Positions 53,193-53,258 of a stretch of DNA of 53,258 nucleotides are shown piece after piece (the first letter of the stretch is position 1; every line of letters begins with the position of its first letter). Under the pieces are notes generated by a model, which was not told the DNA's origin, did not search any database, and worked only from the letters and a program-made list of their open reading frames with translations. Source of the DNA: Oxalobacteraceae bacterium (GTDB lineage: Bacteria > Pseudomonadota > Gammaproteobacteria > Burkholderiales > Burkholderiaceae_D); assembly GCA_021768485.1 (NCBI GenBank), contig JAIZVZ010000017.1, positions 1 through 53,258 of the forward strand. Direction: 5' to 3'. The position numbers and the translations under genes were made by a program.

Positions 53193-53258
53193 TGCATGGC
53201 CGGCGCCGCCGGTGCGATGCAAGCCGATTTTGCACTCAGTTTACACGCGGTTTGCACT

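Noticed and set aside
1-53258. CRISPR array, insertion sequence, prophage, tRNA genes, riboswitches
   Set aside because: No regularly spaced long repeats, transposase or integrase frames, T-loop GTTCRANNC cloverleaf patterns, or known riboswitch cores were seen in the spacers.

Overview
The window looks like chromosomal DNA of a betaproteobacterium in the order Burkholderiales, most probably family Oxalobacteraceae (Janthinobacterium/Massilia-like). The evidence is the GC-rich coding style, the 5S rRNA sequence, and typical Burkholderiales gene neighbourhoods: coq7-osmC-rplM-rpsI-argC-bactofilin-erpA, anmK-M23 peptidase-tyrS-dtd, dusB-fis-purH-ruvCAB, and polA-DUF2782-thrB. Genus placement is inference. 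I see no prophage, insertion sequence, CRISPR array, tRNA gene or toxin/defence island. This is mostly ordinary core genome.

Layout. 1-120: the 3' end of a 5S rRNA gene and its terminator, so an rRNA operon lies just upstream. 200-7045: a PagL-like outer-membrane lipid A deacylase, an M20 amidohydrolase, a divergent stand-alone molybdopterin oxidoreductase, a FimV-like membrane protein and a lipoprotein aminopeptidase. 7166-12181: an acyl-CoA module made of an unusual alpha/beta-hydrolase/AMP-ligase fusion, FadD and a YciA-type thioesterase. 12264-16414: transport (Atm1-type ABC exporter, DctA/GltP-type symporter, lone GlnQ-type ATPase). 16432-21233: a striking 10-bp repeat array, pyrC, DUF3025, an unrecognised 138-residue protein, and a PAS-GGDEF-EAL c-di-GMP enzyme. 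21653-28138: coq7, osmC, a candidate small RNA, rplM-rpsI, argC, DUF6776, bactofilin, erpA and an HDOD gene. 28290-35782: anmK, M23 peptidase, tyrS-dtd-YbhB-phosphatase, dusB-fis. 35865-39762: purH and ruvCAB. 39770-44241 (minus strand): epimerase, DUF2147, valS. 44508-53192: uvrD, a three-gene minus-strand operon (DUF2782, thrB, membrane protein), polA and a ZIP metal transporter.

The features most worth a second look are four. (1) A promoter-to-terminator small RNA gene at 23090-23244 carries two UCCUCC anti-Shine-Dalgarno motifs. (2) The hydrolase/AMP-ligase fusion has a degenerate adenylation core and no A10 lysine. (3) The ZIP transporter appears to start at AUU. (4) Short tandem duplications recur in the spacers (7-18 bp units at eight loci, including seven 10-bp units in front of pyrC). 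Two U-tract-less hairpins of the same architecture follow uvrD and polA. A possible bactofilin/DUF6776/M23/AnmK cell-wall neighbourhood is proposed as inference only.
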